Translations under genes and position numbers: made by a program
In this document: positions 1 through 6,465 of the stretch, in pieces
Position numbering within the stretch: position 1 is the stretch's first letter
Layout of the letters: each line of letters starts with the position of its first letter
From: Acidimicrobiia bacterium
GTDB taxonomy: Bacteria > Actinomycetota > Acidimicrobiia > Spongiisociales > SHLN01
Direction: 5' to 3'
NCBI GenBank assembly: GCA_030624805.1
Contig: JAUXJL010000090.1
Location: forward strand, 1-7,526
Length of the DNA stretch: 7,526 nt
Notes under the pieces: model-generated
What the model saw: only the letters and a program-made list of their open reading frames with translations
Databases searched by the model: none
Told to the model about the DNA's origin: nothing

Positions 1-82
1 ATGAGGAAGGTTGCCAACACCGGAATCGTGACACGGAGGGTCATTCGCTGTAGCTACTCAGGTTCTGGCCGATGTATATGGC

Positions 83-265
83 ATGCGACGCACGCTGAAA
101 ATCCTCGGCCTCATCGGCATGGCTACCGCCGCCGGGGTGGCCGCTGCCAAACGCGCAACCCCTGAAAGCTCGCCGGCAGACTTCGACACAATCGACGCCA
201 TCCCCAACGTCTCACATGAGCTCAGGCAGGCCCTCAACCGGTTCGAGGAACGGTTCGGCACCTAG
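83..265 (+). CDS. hypothetical small protein with hydrophobic N-terminus (60 aa)
   Basis: I do not recognise this gene. The 60-residue product begins with two arginines (MRRTLK), followed by a short Ala/Gly/Leu/Ile-rich stretch (about residues 6-21) that could be a signal peptide or a marginal membrane anchor. A KR pair follows, then a Ser/Pro/Asp-rich linker and a polar helix with alternating charges (about residues 43-58, containing LRQALNRFEERFG). No Shine-Dalgarno sequence is visible before the ATG. Codons after the start show the same C/G third-position bias as neighbouring real genes, which favours a true gene. It stands alone, 193 bases ahead of the oxidoreductase. It could be a small secreted or membrane-tethered protein; an annotation artefact is also possible. 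Confidence 0.45.
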   Translation: MRRTLKILGLIGMATAAGVAAAKRATPESSPADFDTIDAIPNVSHELRQALNRFEERFGT

Positions 266-378
266 CGGCCATGCGCTCCCACATCCGATTCGCTCCGCCT
301 GCCATCCCGGGGCGGGCCAATCCATGGCCAGAACCCTGTAGGAAATGACTGCTGCCGGAGTGGGCATCGCGGTCGGTG

Positions 379-407
379 TTTCAACTGCACGGCACGCGCC
401 ATATCCT
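379..407 (+). promoter_or_regulatory. possible sigma-70-type promoter for the FAD oxidoreductase
   Basis: TTTCAA (379-384) and TATCCT (402-407) are separated by exactly 17 bases. The -10 matches the TANNNT core and four of six consensus bases; the -35 matches only three. Transcription would begin near 414, leaving a leader of about 45 bases before the GTG at 459. It lies inside the upstream extension of the reading frame that opens at 345, and so supports the shorter start. This is a pattern match only. Confidence 0.3.
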
Positions 408-458
408 CGCGCCCATGAGCAGTGTGCTCACCCATCAGATCGATCGAAACGAGGCGAT

Positions 459-1874
459 GTGACAACTGATGCTGTGGTTGTCGGAGCCGGGCCAAATGGA
501 TTAACCGCCGCCATCATGCTTGCCCGGGCGGGTCGGTCGGTCGTGGTGCTCGAACAGGCCAACGAACCCGGGGGTGCATGCCGTTCCGCCGAATCCACGC
601 TGCCTGGTTTCATTCACGACATCGGGGCGGCGGTCATGCCGCTCGGTGTGGCGTCTCCGGCCTGGGCCTCTCTTCCGCTCGAGGACCACGGCCTGCACTG
701 GGTGGCCCCACCCGGTGAGTTTGGCCAGCCGCTCGACGGCGGGCGGGCAGCTATCGCGTATCGGGACATCGAACGAACCGCGGCCGGGCTCGGCGGAGAC
801 GCCGAACGTTACAGAAAGCTGGCCGGCCGCCTCGCCGCCGATTGGGACCACCTGGCGGCCTCGGTCCTGGGACCCCTGCTCCGGATCCCGCGTCATCCGC
901 TCGCCATGGCTCGTTTTGGCTTACATGGAGTGCAACCGGCTACACGATTCGTTTCGCGGGCAGCAGGCGATCTGTATCCGGCGTTGTTCGCCGGATGTGC
1001 CGCCCATGCCGTCCTGCCCCTAGAGCGACCGCTGACGACATCATTTGGTCTCCTATTTCTGGCCCTCACGCATACGACCGGGTGGCAGTTCCCACAGGGA
1101 GGTGCCGGCAGGCTGAGCCGCGCCCTGGCCGGATGCCTCGCGAGTTTGGGGGGCGAGATCCGCTTGTCACATCCCGTGCGTACCTGGGACGACCTCCCGG
1201 CCCATCGGGCGGCCATATTCACGACCGGACCGGCCACCCTGGCGCGCGTCGCTGGATCCCGGCTGCCTCATCGCATCCGCCGGCGATTCGAGAAATGGCC
1301 GTACGGGCCGGGAGCGTACAAGGTCGACTTTGCGCTCGACGGACCAATCCCGTGGACGGCCACCGCTTTGGCAGACGTCGGAACAGTCCACGTTGGAGGA
1401 ACCATCGCCGAGGTCGCTGAAGCCGAGCGACTGGTGGCGGAGGGGACCCATCCGGAACAGCCGTTCGTCCTCCTCGCCCAGCCGAGCGTGGCGGACCCAT
1501 CTCGAGCTCCAGAGGGGCAACAGGCGGTGTGGGCGTATTGCCACGTGCCGAACGGCTCCGATTTTGACATGACGGACCGCATCGAAGGTCAGATCGAGCG
1601 GTTCGCTCCCGGGTTTCGCGATCGCATTCTCGCCAAGCACGCCACAGCACCCAGCGAGCTCGAGGCCATCAACCCCAACCTGGTCGGAGGTGATTTTGGC
1701 GGTGGATCTCATGCCGGAATGGGGCTGGTGGCCCGGCCTCGCCTGACCGTCCGCCCCCACCGAATCACGGATCGGCTCTTCATCGGCTCAGCTTCAACAC
1801 CGCCGGGGGGAGGAGTTCACGGTATGGGTGGCTACTGGGCGGCTCAGGCGGCACTGGCGGGGTCACTCCGATGA
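459..1874 (+). CDS. phytoene dehydrogenase-like FAD-dependent oxidoreductase (CrtI/COG1233 type)
   Basis: The product (471 aa) is a flavoprotein of the phytoene desaturase/amine oxidase superfamily. Residues 6-15 (VVVGAGPNGL) form the GxGxxG dinucleotide-binding turn. Glu32 ends the second strand and probably binds the FAD ribose, and PGGACRS (37-43) is the GG motif that follows it. Near the C-terminus, LFIGSASTPPGGGVHGMGG is the second FAD-binding motif of this family. No transmembrane helix is obvious. The GTG at 459 is preferred because GAGG (451-454) sits just upstream and because the residues encoded from 345 to 458 look non-coding (His/Arg/Cys-rich). An ATG at 345 in the same frame would give 509 aa. 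No carotenoid or isoprenoid gene is nearby, so the substrate is unknown; desaturase, isomerase and saturase activities all occur in this family. The following small gene starts within its stop codon. Confidence 0.88.
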   Translation: MTTDAVVVGAGPNGLTAAIMLARAGRSVVVLEQANEPGGACRSAESTLPGFIHDIGAAVMPLGVASPAWASLPLEDHGLHWVAPPGEFGQPLDGGRAAIAYRDIERTAAGLGGDAERYRKLAGRLAADWDHLAASVLGPLLRIPRHPLAMARFGLHGVQPATRFVSRAAGDLYPALFAGCAAHAVLPLERPLTTSFGLLFLALTHTTGWQFPQGGAGRLSRALAGCLASLGGEIRLSHPVRTWDDLPAHRAAIFTTGPATLARVAGSRLPHRIRRRFEKWPYGPGAYKVDFALDGPIPWTATALADVGTVHVGGTIAEVAEAERLVAEGTHPEQPFVLLAQPSVADPSRAPEGQQAVWAYCHVPNGSDFDMTDRIEGQIERFAPGFRDRILAKHATAPSELEAINPNLVGGDFGGGSHAGMGLVARPRLTVRPHRITDRLFIGSASTPPGGGVHGMGGYWAAQAALAGSLR

Positions 1875-2065
1875 TGTGGCCTGAGCCGAACGGCCAGGAC
1901 GAGGAGTTCGTGCCGATGACCCGTCGGCCCATGTTTCGCATCGTGGCGGCTCTGGTGACGGTGCTCGTCGTTTTCGCCATGATCGCAATCACGCTTGGTC
2001 CATATCTCATCGATCGCGGTAATCAGCCGGTGCGAACGACCGTAACCACGGGACTCGGCGTGTAG
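1871..2065 (+). CDS. small single-pass membrane protein (64 aa)
   Basis: The ATG at 1871 overlaps the oxidoreductase stop by 4 bases (ATGA), which suggests translational coupling. The product has an acidic, Pro-rich N-terminus, an Arg-Arg pair, then one clear hydrophobic helix (about residues 22-45, rich in Val, Ala, Ile and Leu) and a short polar tail. A second in-frame ATG at 1916 is preceded by GAGGAG at 1901-1906, a well-spaced ribosome-binding site, and would give a 49-residue protein beginning MTRRPMF. That shorter form may be the real one. The family is not recognised. Its position suggests co-expression with the oxidoreductase, and it might anchor or modulate that enzyme at the membrane, but nothing in the sequence shows this. 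Confidence 0.6.
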   Translation: MMWPEPNGQDEEFVPMTRRPMFRIVAALVTVLVVFAMIAITLGPYLIDRGNQPVRTTVTTGLGV

Positions 2066-2105
2066 TCGCCGACCAGCGGGACGAGCGGTGCAGTGGCGTC
2101 GTGGG

Positions 2106-2685
2106 ATGCCCACCCCCCCAACCCTGCTCTCGGAAACCGAGATTTCGAACAGGATCACCGCCCTGGCCGGGGAGATAAGCAAGGACTATTCCGAGGCCGA
2201 GGAACTCGTCCTCATCGGAGTGCTCAAGGGGTCATCATCTTTCTGGCCGACCTGGCGCGGCGCCCCACGATTCCGCATCGCGTCGAGTTCCTAGCGGTCT
2301 CCAGCTACGGTGACCGTGAGAGCGAAGCGGCCGGATCCGTCCGACTACTGATGGATGTTCGACATGCGATCGGCGGGGCCCACGTGTTGCTGGTCGAGGA
2401 TATCGTGGACACGGGACAGACGATCGCCTACCTGATGCGCCTGCTGCGGGCTCGCACCCCGCCTCACTGAAAATGTGCACACTGCTCAACAAACCCGACC
2501 GGACCGAAACGTATGTCGACATCGATTACCTGGGGTTCACGATTCCGGATGTGTGGGTAGTCGGATACGGGCTCGACTACGCCGAGCGCTATCGCACGCT
2601 GCCTTACATCGGTGAGCTGCCCCCCGGAGATGCGTTAGTAGACAGGGCGGCTAGAGCGCTCCGCGAGACCCGAGTATCTCAGTGA
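2106..2685 (+). pseudogene. hpt: hypoxanthine phosphoribosyltransferase, interrupted by two single-base frameshifts
   Basis: This is the purine-salvage enzyme that makes IMP or GMP from hypoxanthine or guanine and PRPP. It is read in three successive frames: 2106 to about 2231, about 2234 to 2459, and about 2461 to 2685. Restoring one G in the run at 2228-2231 and one C in the run at 2457-2460 gives a continuous 193-residue protein, normal for the family. In that protein residues 35-50 read LVLIGVLKG then IIFLADL, SSYG (66-69) is the flexible catalytic loop, VLLVEDIVDTGQT (94-106) is the PRPP-binding loop, Lys130 in LLNKPDR is the purine-contacting lysine, and VWVVGYGLDYAERYR (150-164) is the C-terminal base-stacking segment. 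All key residues are intact, so the lesions are recent or are homopolymer sequencing errors. A GTG at 2088 is an alternative start. The 3' end overlaps the convergent coiled-coil gene. Confidence 0.9.
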
Positions 2686-3040
2686 GTTGGGCGAACCTGG
2701 CAAGCAGCTCGTCGAAACGGTTGCCCTCGTCGATCATCCGGTTGATTTCGGTTGGGACCACTCCTCCGCCCACGGTCTGGGTGGCGCCAAGGTATTTTCC
2801 ATGGATCTTCTTCACCCGCTCGTTACGGGCTGCCTCCAGGCGAGCCTCGAGCCTGGTGTGCTCCTCTAGCAACTCAGCGGTAGGACGTCGGGCATCGATG
2901 TCCACCTCTCGCAACACCTCCCTGAGTTCGTCGCGACGCGCTTCGAGGCGAGCCCGGGAGCCGGCGTCCGCTTCGTCGGTGGCGTCGAGGGCAAGAAGCA
3001 CTCGAGACAGCTCGGCCAGCAACTCGTCGAATGAGCTCAC
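2651..3040 (-). CDS. charged coiled-coil protein at the end of the 2-oxoacid dehydrogenase operon (129 aa)
   Basis: The family is not recognised. The GTG start at 3040 overlaps the E2 stop codon by 4 bases (GTGA), and AGAAGG lies about 10 bases upstream inside the E2 gene, so translation is probably coupled to E2. The product is soluble and mostly helical. Residues 3-19 form an amphipathic helix (SFDELLAELSRVLLALD), residues 28-78 a long Arg/Glu/Leu-rich coiled coil, residues 84-97 a Gly/Thr/Val-rich turn (LGATQTVGGGVVPT), and residues 98-124 a second amphipathic helix (EINRMIDEGNRFDELLARFAQLTEI). The first and last helices share an F-D-E-L-L pattern. An accessory or assembly role for the dehydrogenase complex is inferred from position only. 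The same frame stays open upstream to 3646, but that part lies under E2 and reads as an Arg/His-rich shadow. Confidence 0.8.
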   Translation of the reverse strand: MSSFDELLAELSRVLLALDATDEADAGSRARLEARRDELREVLREVDIDARRPTAELLEEHTRLEARLEAARNERVKKIHGKYLGATQTVGGGVVPTEINRMIDEGNRFDELLARFAQLTEILGSRGAL

Positions 3041-4167
3041 GTGAAAGACGCCTTCTCGATAGCTTCGGTGAGTTCGGCCATGAAGGCACGGCCCAGTGCT
3101 CCGTCGATGAGGCGGTGATCGTACGAGAGCGAAATCGGGAGCACTACGCCGACACCTACCGCGCCGTCCTTGACAACCGGTTCGGCCTCCGCTCGCCCAA
3201 ATGAGACGATGGCACTCGTACCGTACGGAATGATCGGTGTGCCGTATCGGCCTCCGACTGCACCAATGTTGGAAACCGTGAACGTGGCCCCACGCAGGTC
3301 TTGGGGGCTCAGCTTTCGGCCCCGGGCCGACTTGGCGAGCCTGAGAATGGCGTCGGCCAGTTCGGTGACACTCTTGTCCTTGGCGTCCTTGACCACCGGC
3401 AGCATGAGCCCGTCGGGAGTATCGGTGGCCACGCCAATGTCGTAGTGGTGGCGCATCACGATGTCTCCGCCGCTCACGGCCGCGTTGAACTCGGGGTGAG
3501 ACTCCAGCAACGGTATAACAAGCGCCACCAACAGCGCCTCGATCGGCATCGGGCCATCCGCCCCTTCCAGCAGCCGGCGGCGTTCTGCGAGCAGTGGTTC
3601 GGCGCGGGCTGAACCGAACGTCGTGACGTGCGGAATCTCGCGCCACGACTTGGAAAGACGCTCGGCGATCGCCCTGCGTATCGGTGACATCGGCACCTGT
3701 TCGATGGGACCCGGCCCCGCTTCCACAACGTCATCGCGGGTAATACGCCCATCCGGGCCGGTGCCCTCGATAGAGGCAATGTCGACCCCCATGTCAGTTG
3801 CCAACTTCCGTACGGCCGGCAGCGCCCGGGGTACACCGTCCTTGGGTGCCTCGGGAAGTGTTCCCACTATGGGAGCGGCCGGCTCGTCACGGCTCGCGGC
3901 GGAAACCTGACCAGGCTGCCAGGACTCTCCCTGTTCACCAACAACTGCCAACACCTCACCAACTGCCAGGGTGTCTCCGTCGGCTGCTCCCTGATACAGC
4001 ACAATTCCAGCCACAGGGCTCGGAAGGTCGACGATGGCCTTGTCGGTCTCAACCTGGACGAGAGGAGCGTCAAGCCCCACCTGCTCTCCTACTCCAACCA
4101 GCCACTCCTGGATCACCACTTCGGTGAGGCCCTCCCCCACATCGGGCAACAAGAACTCGTGGGCCAT
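3037..4167 (-). CDS. pdhC: 2-oxoacid dehydrogenase E2, dihydrolipoamide acyltransferase
   Basis: This is the core subunit of a pyruvate or branched-chain 2-oxoacid dehydrogenase complex; it moves the acyl group from E1-bound thiamine diphosphate through lipoate to CoA. The 376-residue protein has one lipoyl domain (about 2-76) with Lys43 in VETDKA as the lipoylated lysine. An Ala/Pro-containing linker is followed by the peripheral subunit-binding domain (about 113-148, ending GTGPDGRITRDDV). The acyltransferase domain (about 157-375) carries the catalytic DHRLIDG motif (His351, Asp355). A single lipoyl domain and a short linker are typical of compact bacterial E2s. The ATG lies one base after the E1 beta stop, with GAGAGG eight bases upstream. 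Pyruvate versus branched-chain substrate cannot be settled from E2 alone, so the symbol follows the E1 alpha assignment. Confidence 0.93.
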   Translation of the reverse strand: MAHEFLLPDVGEGLTEVVIQEWLVGVGEQVGLDAPLVQVETDKAIVDLPSPVAGIVLYQGAADGDTLAVGEVLAVVGEQGESWQPGQVSAASRDEPAAPIVGTLPEAPKDGVPRALPAVRKLATDMGVDIASIEGTGPDGRITRDDVVEAGPGPIEQVPMSPIRRAIAERLSKSWREIPHVTTFGSARAEPLLAERRRLLEGADGPMPIEALLVALVIPLLESHPEFNAAVSGGDIVMRHHYDIGVATDTPDGLMLPVVKDAKDKSVTELADAILRLAKSARGRKLSPQDLRGATFTVSNIGAVGGRYGTPIIPYGTSAIVSFGRAEAEPVVKDGAVGVGVVLPISLSYDHRLIDGALGRAFMAELTEAIEKASFT

Positions 4168-4168
4168 G

Positions 4169-5149
4169 TCATACGCCTCTCATGGTGGATTCGACGGCCG
4201 CCACGATCCGTCCGATTGACGGTACGTAGTGGTGCTCGGCTCGGCGGAGCGGCACCACGGTATCCCACCCGGTGACGCGGGCAACGGGCGCTTCCAGCAA
4301 GTACAGGGCGTTTTCCTGAATTGAGGCTGCCAACTCGGCGGCGAAGCCACACGTGCGGTGCCCTTCTTGGACGATGACGGCCCGCCCGGTCCGGGCCACC
4401 GACTCGAGGACAGCCTCAATATCGAGCGGTACGAGGGTCCTCAGGTCAATAACATCGGCTTGGGTTCCTGTGTGGCCAAGCTGGGCGGCGGCCTCGAGCA
4501 CATCGGGAACCATCGCACCATACGAGATGATCGTCACGTCCGATCCCCTCTGTCGGAGGACGGCCTCGCCGAAGGCCACCGGCTCGGGCGGATCGCCAAC
4601 CTCACCCCGCAGGCGTCGATAAGACCGAATGGGCTCCAAGAATATGACCGGGTCGGGGTCGGCAACCGCGGTCAGCAGCAGGCCGGCGGCGTCGGCCGGT
4701 GTCGCCGGGATTACGACCTTGAGACCCGGAGTATGGGTGAAGAGCGCTTCGGTCGATTCGCTGTGGTGCTCGGCGGCGCCGATGCCGGCACCGTACGGAA
4801 TCCGGATGACGAGCGGTGCTGTGAAGCGGTGGCGAGACCGGTTGCGAATACGCGAGATGTGGCTCACAACCTGATCGAAAGCAGGGTACGCGAACCCGAG
4901 AAATTGAATCTCCGCGATGGGCCGTAACCCGGCGATTGCCATCCCGAAGGCCGCCCCCACAATGCCCGATTCGGCCACGGGAGTATCGATCACCCGCTCG
5001 GGACCGTGCTTGGCTTGCAGGCCGTCGGTGACCCGGAAAACACCACCGGTGAGACCAACGTCCTCACCGAGGACGATCGTGCCGGGATCGGTGGAAAGAA
5101 CGTGGTCGAGCGCCCCTGTTAATGCCTGGGCCAAGTTCTGCTCAGCCAT
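4169..5149 (-). CDS. pdhB: 2-oxoacid (pyruvate-type) dehydrogenase E1 component, beta subunit
   Basis: This beta subunit (326 aa) of the heterotetrameric thiamine-diphosphate decarboxylase forms the active site with E1 alpha. GEDVG (28-32) and GGVFRVTDGL (35-44) open the transketolase pyrimidine-binding domain. Glu60 in DTPVAESGIVG is the conserved residue that activates the cofactor. EIQFLGF (80-86) and the HHSES segment (128-132) are family signatures, with His129 matching the histidine conserved in BCKDH-type enzymes. The C-terminal transketolase domain begins around 200 and includes VTIISYGAMV and DLRTLVPLD. The ATG at 5149 overlaps the E1 alpha end by 8 bases, with GGGTGAG a few bases upstream. 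The frame is open to 5401, but that extension lies under E1 alpha and is not protein-like. Length is normal. Confidence 0.94.
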   Translation of the reverse strand: MAEQNLAQALTGALDHVLSTDPGTIVLGEDVGLTGGVFRVTDGLQAKHGPERVIDTPVAESGIVGAAFGMAIAGLRPIAEIQFLGFAYPAFDQVVSHISRIRNRSRHRFTAPLVIRIPYGAGIGAAEHHSESTEALFTHTPGLKVVIPATPADAAGLLLTAVADPDPVIFLEPIRSYRRLRGEVGDPPEPVAFGEAVLRQRGSDVTIISYGAMVPDVLEAAAQLGHTGTQADVIDLRTLVPLDIEAVLESVARTGRAVIVQEGHRTCGFAAELAASIQENALYLLEAPVARVTGWDTVVPLRRAEHHYVPSIGRIVAAVESTMRGV

Positions 5150-6173
5150 CCGGCTCACCCACCAGTAATGAACGTTGCCGTTCCAACTGCGGCGTGGGCG
5201 TCTCAAACATTGCCTCGAATATTTCTGATGGACCAAGTGGATCGAAGGCTTCTGCCTCGGCAATGGCCGCTTCGATTTCCTTAGCTGCCGACTCTGCCAG
5301 CTGGTCGTTCCACTCGGGTGTCCATTCCCCCAGGGATTCCAGGTAGCGCTGCACGCGATCGATCGGGTCAAGCCCTCGCCACTCGGTTTCCTCGGACACA
5401 TCCCGGTAGCGGGAGGGGTCGTCGGCGGTCGTGTGAGGGCCCACCCGGAACGTCACCGCCTCGATGAGAGTCGGTCCGCTGCCGTCGCGCGCTCGCGCCA
5501 CCGCCTCTTGCGCCGCCGTGGCGACCGCGAAGAGGTCATTTCCGTCTACCTGAACCCCGGGTATCCCGTAGGCGTCTGCCTTTTGAGCAATGGTCTCCGA
5601 GGCGGTTTGACGATGGCGGGGAGTGGAGATGGCGTAATGGTTGTTCTGACAGAGGAACACAACTGGTGCCCCGAACACCCCGGCAAAGTTCATCGCCTCG
5701 TGGAAGTCACCTTCCGAAGTGGCCCCGTCGCCAAACAACGTCATTGCGATCCGATCTCTGCCCTGATGAGCTTCAGCCCAGCCGAGGCCGACGGCATGAA
5801 TCATGTGAGCACCAACCGTTATGGACGGCGGGAGCACGTTCACGCCGACCGGAGGGGAGCCACCCCGTTCGTCGCCGGTCCTGCCGAGAAATAGATTCAC
5901 CCACGGATACCCCTGCATCCACATGGCGGCTGCGTCCCGGTAAGTGGCCACTAGCCAGTCGTCGTGGCGGAGGGTTGCAATCGCGCCAACTTGGGCAGCC
6001 TCCTGACCTTCGAACGAGGCATAGGTGGCGAGTCTCCCCTGCTTCTGAAGTGCGGTGCCTTTGGTGTCGTAGGTTCGGGCCGAAACCATGGCTCCATACA
6101 GCCGTTTCGTTTCATCCATCGAAAATGGGGGCTCCCCAACGATGGATCCGTCGGGTCGAAGAATCTCGAGCAT
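5142..6173 (-). CDS. pdhA: 2-oxoacid (pyruvate-type) dehydrogenase E1 component, alpha subunit
   Basis: This alpha subunit (343 aa) binds thiamine diphosphate and, with E1 beta, decarboxylates the 2-oxoacid and reductively acylates lipoate on E2. The thiamine-diphosphate motif runs from GDGATSEGDFHEAMN (148-162) to QNN (176-178). The active-site loop RVGPHTTADDPSRYR (243-257) and the segments ALQKQGRLATY (41-51), ATYRD (76-80) and NVLPPSITVGAH (112-123) match the bacterial pyruvate dehydrogenase alpha pattern I remember. Branched-chain E1 alpha is close enough to remain an alternative. The N-terminal LEILRPDG resembles the usual start of actinobacterial homologues, which supports the ATG at 6173. 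The only good ribosome-binding sequence, GGGAGG, is 17 bases upstream and half of a hairpin. It heads the tightly packed E1 alpha, E1 beta, E2 and coiled-coil set. Confidence 0.94.
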   Translation of the reverse strand: MLEILRPDGSIVGEPPFSMDETKRLYGAMVSARTYDTKGTALQKQGRLATYASFEGQEAAQVGAIATLRHDDWLVATYRDAAAMWMQGYPWVNLFLGRTGDERGGSPPVGVNVLPPSITVGAHMIHAVGLGWAEAHQGRDRIAMTLFGDGATSEGDFHEAMNFAGVFGAPVVFLCQNNHYAISTPRHRQTASETIAQKADAYGIPGVQVDGNDLFAVATAAQEAVARARDGSGPTLIEAVTFRVGPHTTADDPSRYRDVSEETEWRGLDPIDRVQRYLESLGEWTPEWNDQLAESAAKEIEAAIAEAEAFDPLGPSEIFEAMFETPTPQLERQRSLLVGEPDG

Positions 6174-6178
6174 CGGAT

Positions 6179-6196
6179 GGAGGCTACCTGCCTCCC
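6179..6196 (-). promoter_or_regulatory. hairpin occluding the Shine-Dalgarno sequence of E1 alpha
   Basis: On the - strand, GGAGGC (6195-6190) pairs perfectly with GCCTCC (6184-6179) across a five-base AGGTA loop, five bases before the E1 alpha ATG. The 5' arm, preceded by another G, is the only strong Shine-Dalgarno match in the 32-base gap between the upstream small gene and E1 alpha. When folded, the site is buried; when open, it is farther from the ATG than usual. This could make E1 alpha translation depend on ribosomes leaving the upstream gene, or on a factor that opens the stem. It is a structural inference; chance formation in GC-rich DNA is possible. Confidence 0.4.
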
Positions 6197-6205
6197 GCGA
6201 GATGG

Positions 6206-6391
6206 CTAGGCGGAGAAGAGAACGATCCCGAACACGGCGGCAACGATCATGACCGTGGCCATCGCCGCCAGCACTACGAGCCGCATGTCTTCGGCGGCAT
6301 CCGAAACGGCTGCGGTCACCTCGGGAAGGAAAGCGGTCGCATCGCCCTCAACAAATCCGGGCCGATTTCGGGGATCACACGCGTTGCTCAT
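6206..6391 (-). CDS. small C-terminally anchored membrane protein (61 aa or longer)
   Basis: I do not recognise the family. From the ATG at 6391 the product begins MSNACDPRNRPGF, continues with an acidic, probably cytoplasmic helix (about residues 14-33), and ends in one hydrophobic helix (about residues 35-60, containing VLAAMATVMIVAAVFGIVLF) that finishes almost at the C-terminus, the layout of a tail-anchored protein. The start is uncertain: the ATG has AGGG only two bases away, a GTG at 6445 would give 79 residues, and a TTG at 6484 would give 92 and overlap the upstream gene. It ends 32 bases before E1 alpha and lies on the same strand, so it is probably co-transcribed with the dehydrogenase genes. 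Confidence 0.6.
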   Translation of the reverse strand: MSNACDPRNRPGFVEGDATAFLPEVTAAVSDAAEDMRLVVLAAMATVMIVAAVFGIVLFSA

Positions 6392-6465
6392 TTCCCTAAC
6401 AACGTCACCAACACGCTTTTCCGGAGAACCAATGGTTGTTCGCACGATGGGACTAGTTCCACCGG

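Noticed and set aside
28..56. Promoter ahead of the 60-residue gene (GTGACA, 17 bases, TAGCTA)
   Set aside because: The -35 fits in five of six positions, but the -10 matches only two bases and lacks the final T.
1..165. Open frame starting with the ATG at position 1
   Set aside because: It ends within the 60-residue gene in another frame, is Arg/His-rich and has no visible ribosome-binding site inside the window.
312..335. GGCCA/TGGCC inverted repeat as terminator of the first small gene
   Set aside because: The stem is only five base pairs, more than 40 bases after the stop, and common by chance in GC-rich DNA.
1167..1760. 197-codon - strand open frame under the FAD oxidoreductase
   Set aside because: The opposite strand encodes a well-conserved flavoprotein; the antisense product has no recognisable motif.
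3041..3646. N-terminal extension of the coiled-coil gene up to 3646
   Set aside because: The extension overlaps E2 in another frame and reads as Arg/His-rich non-protein sequence; the GTG at 3040 with 4-base overlap and a ribosome-binding site fits better.
5150..5401. N-terminal extension of E1 beta up to 5401
   Set aside because: It overlaps conserved E1 alpha sequence; E1 beta homologues begin near the MAEQN start, and length from there is normal.
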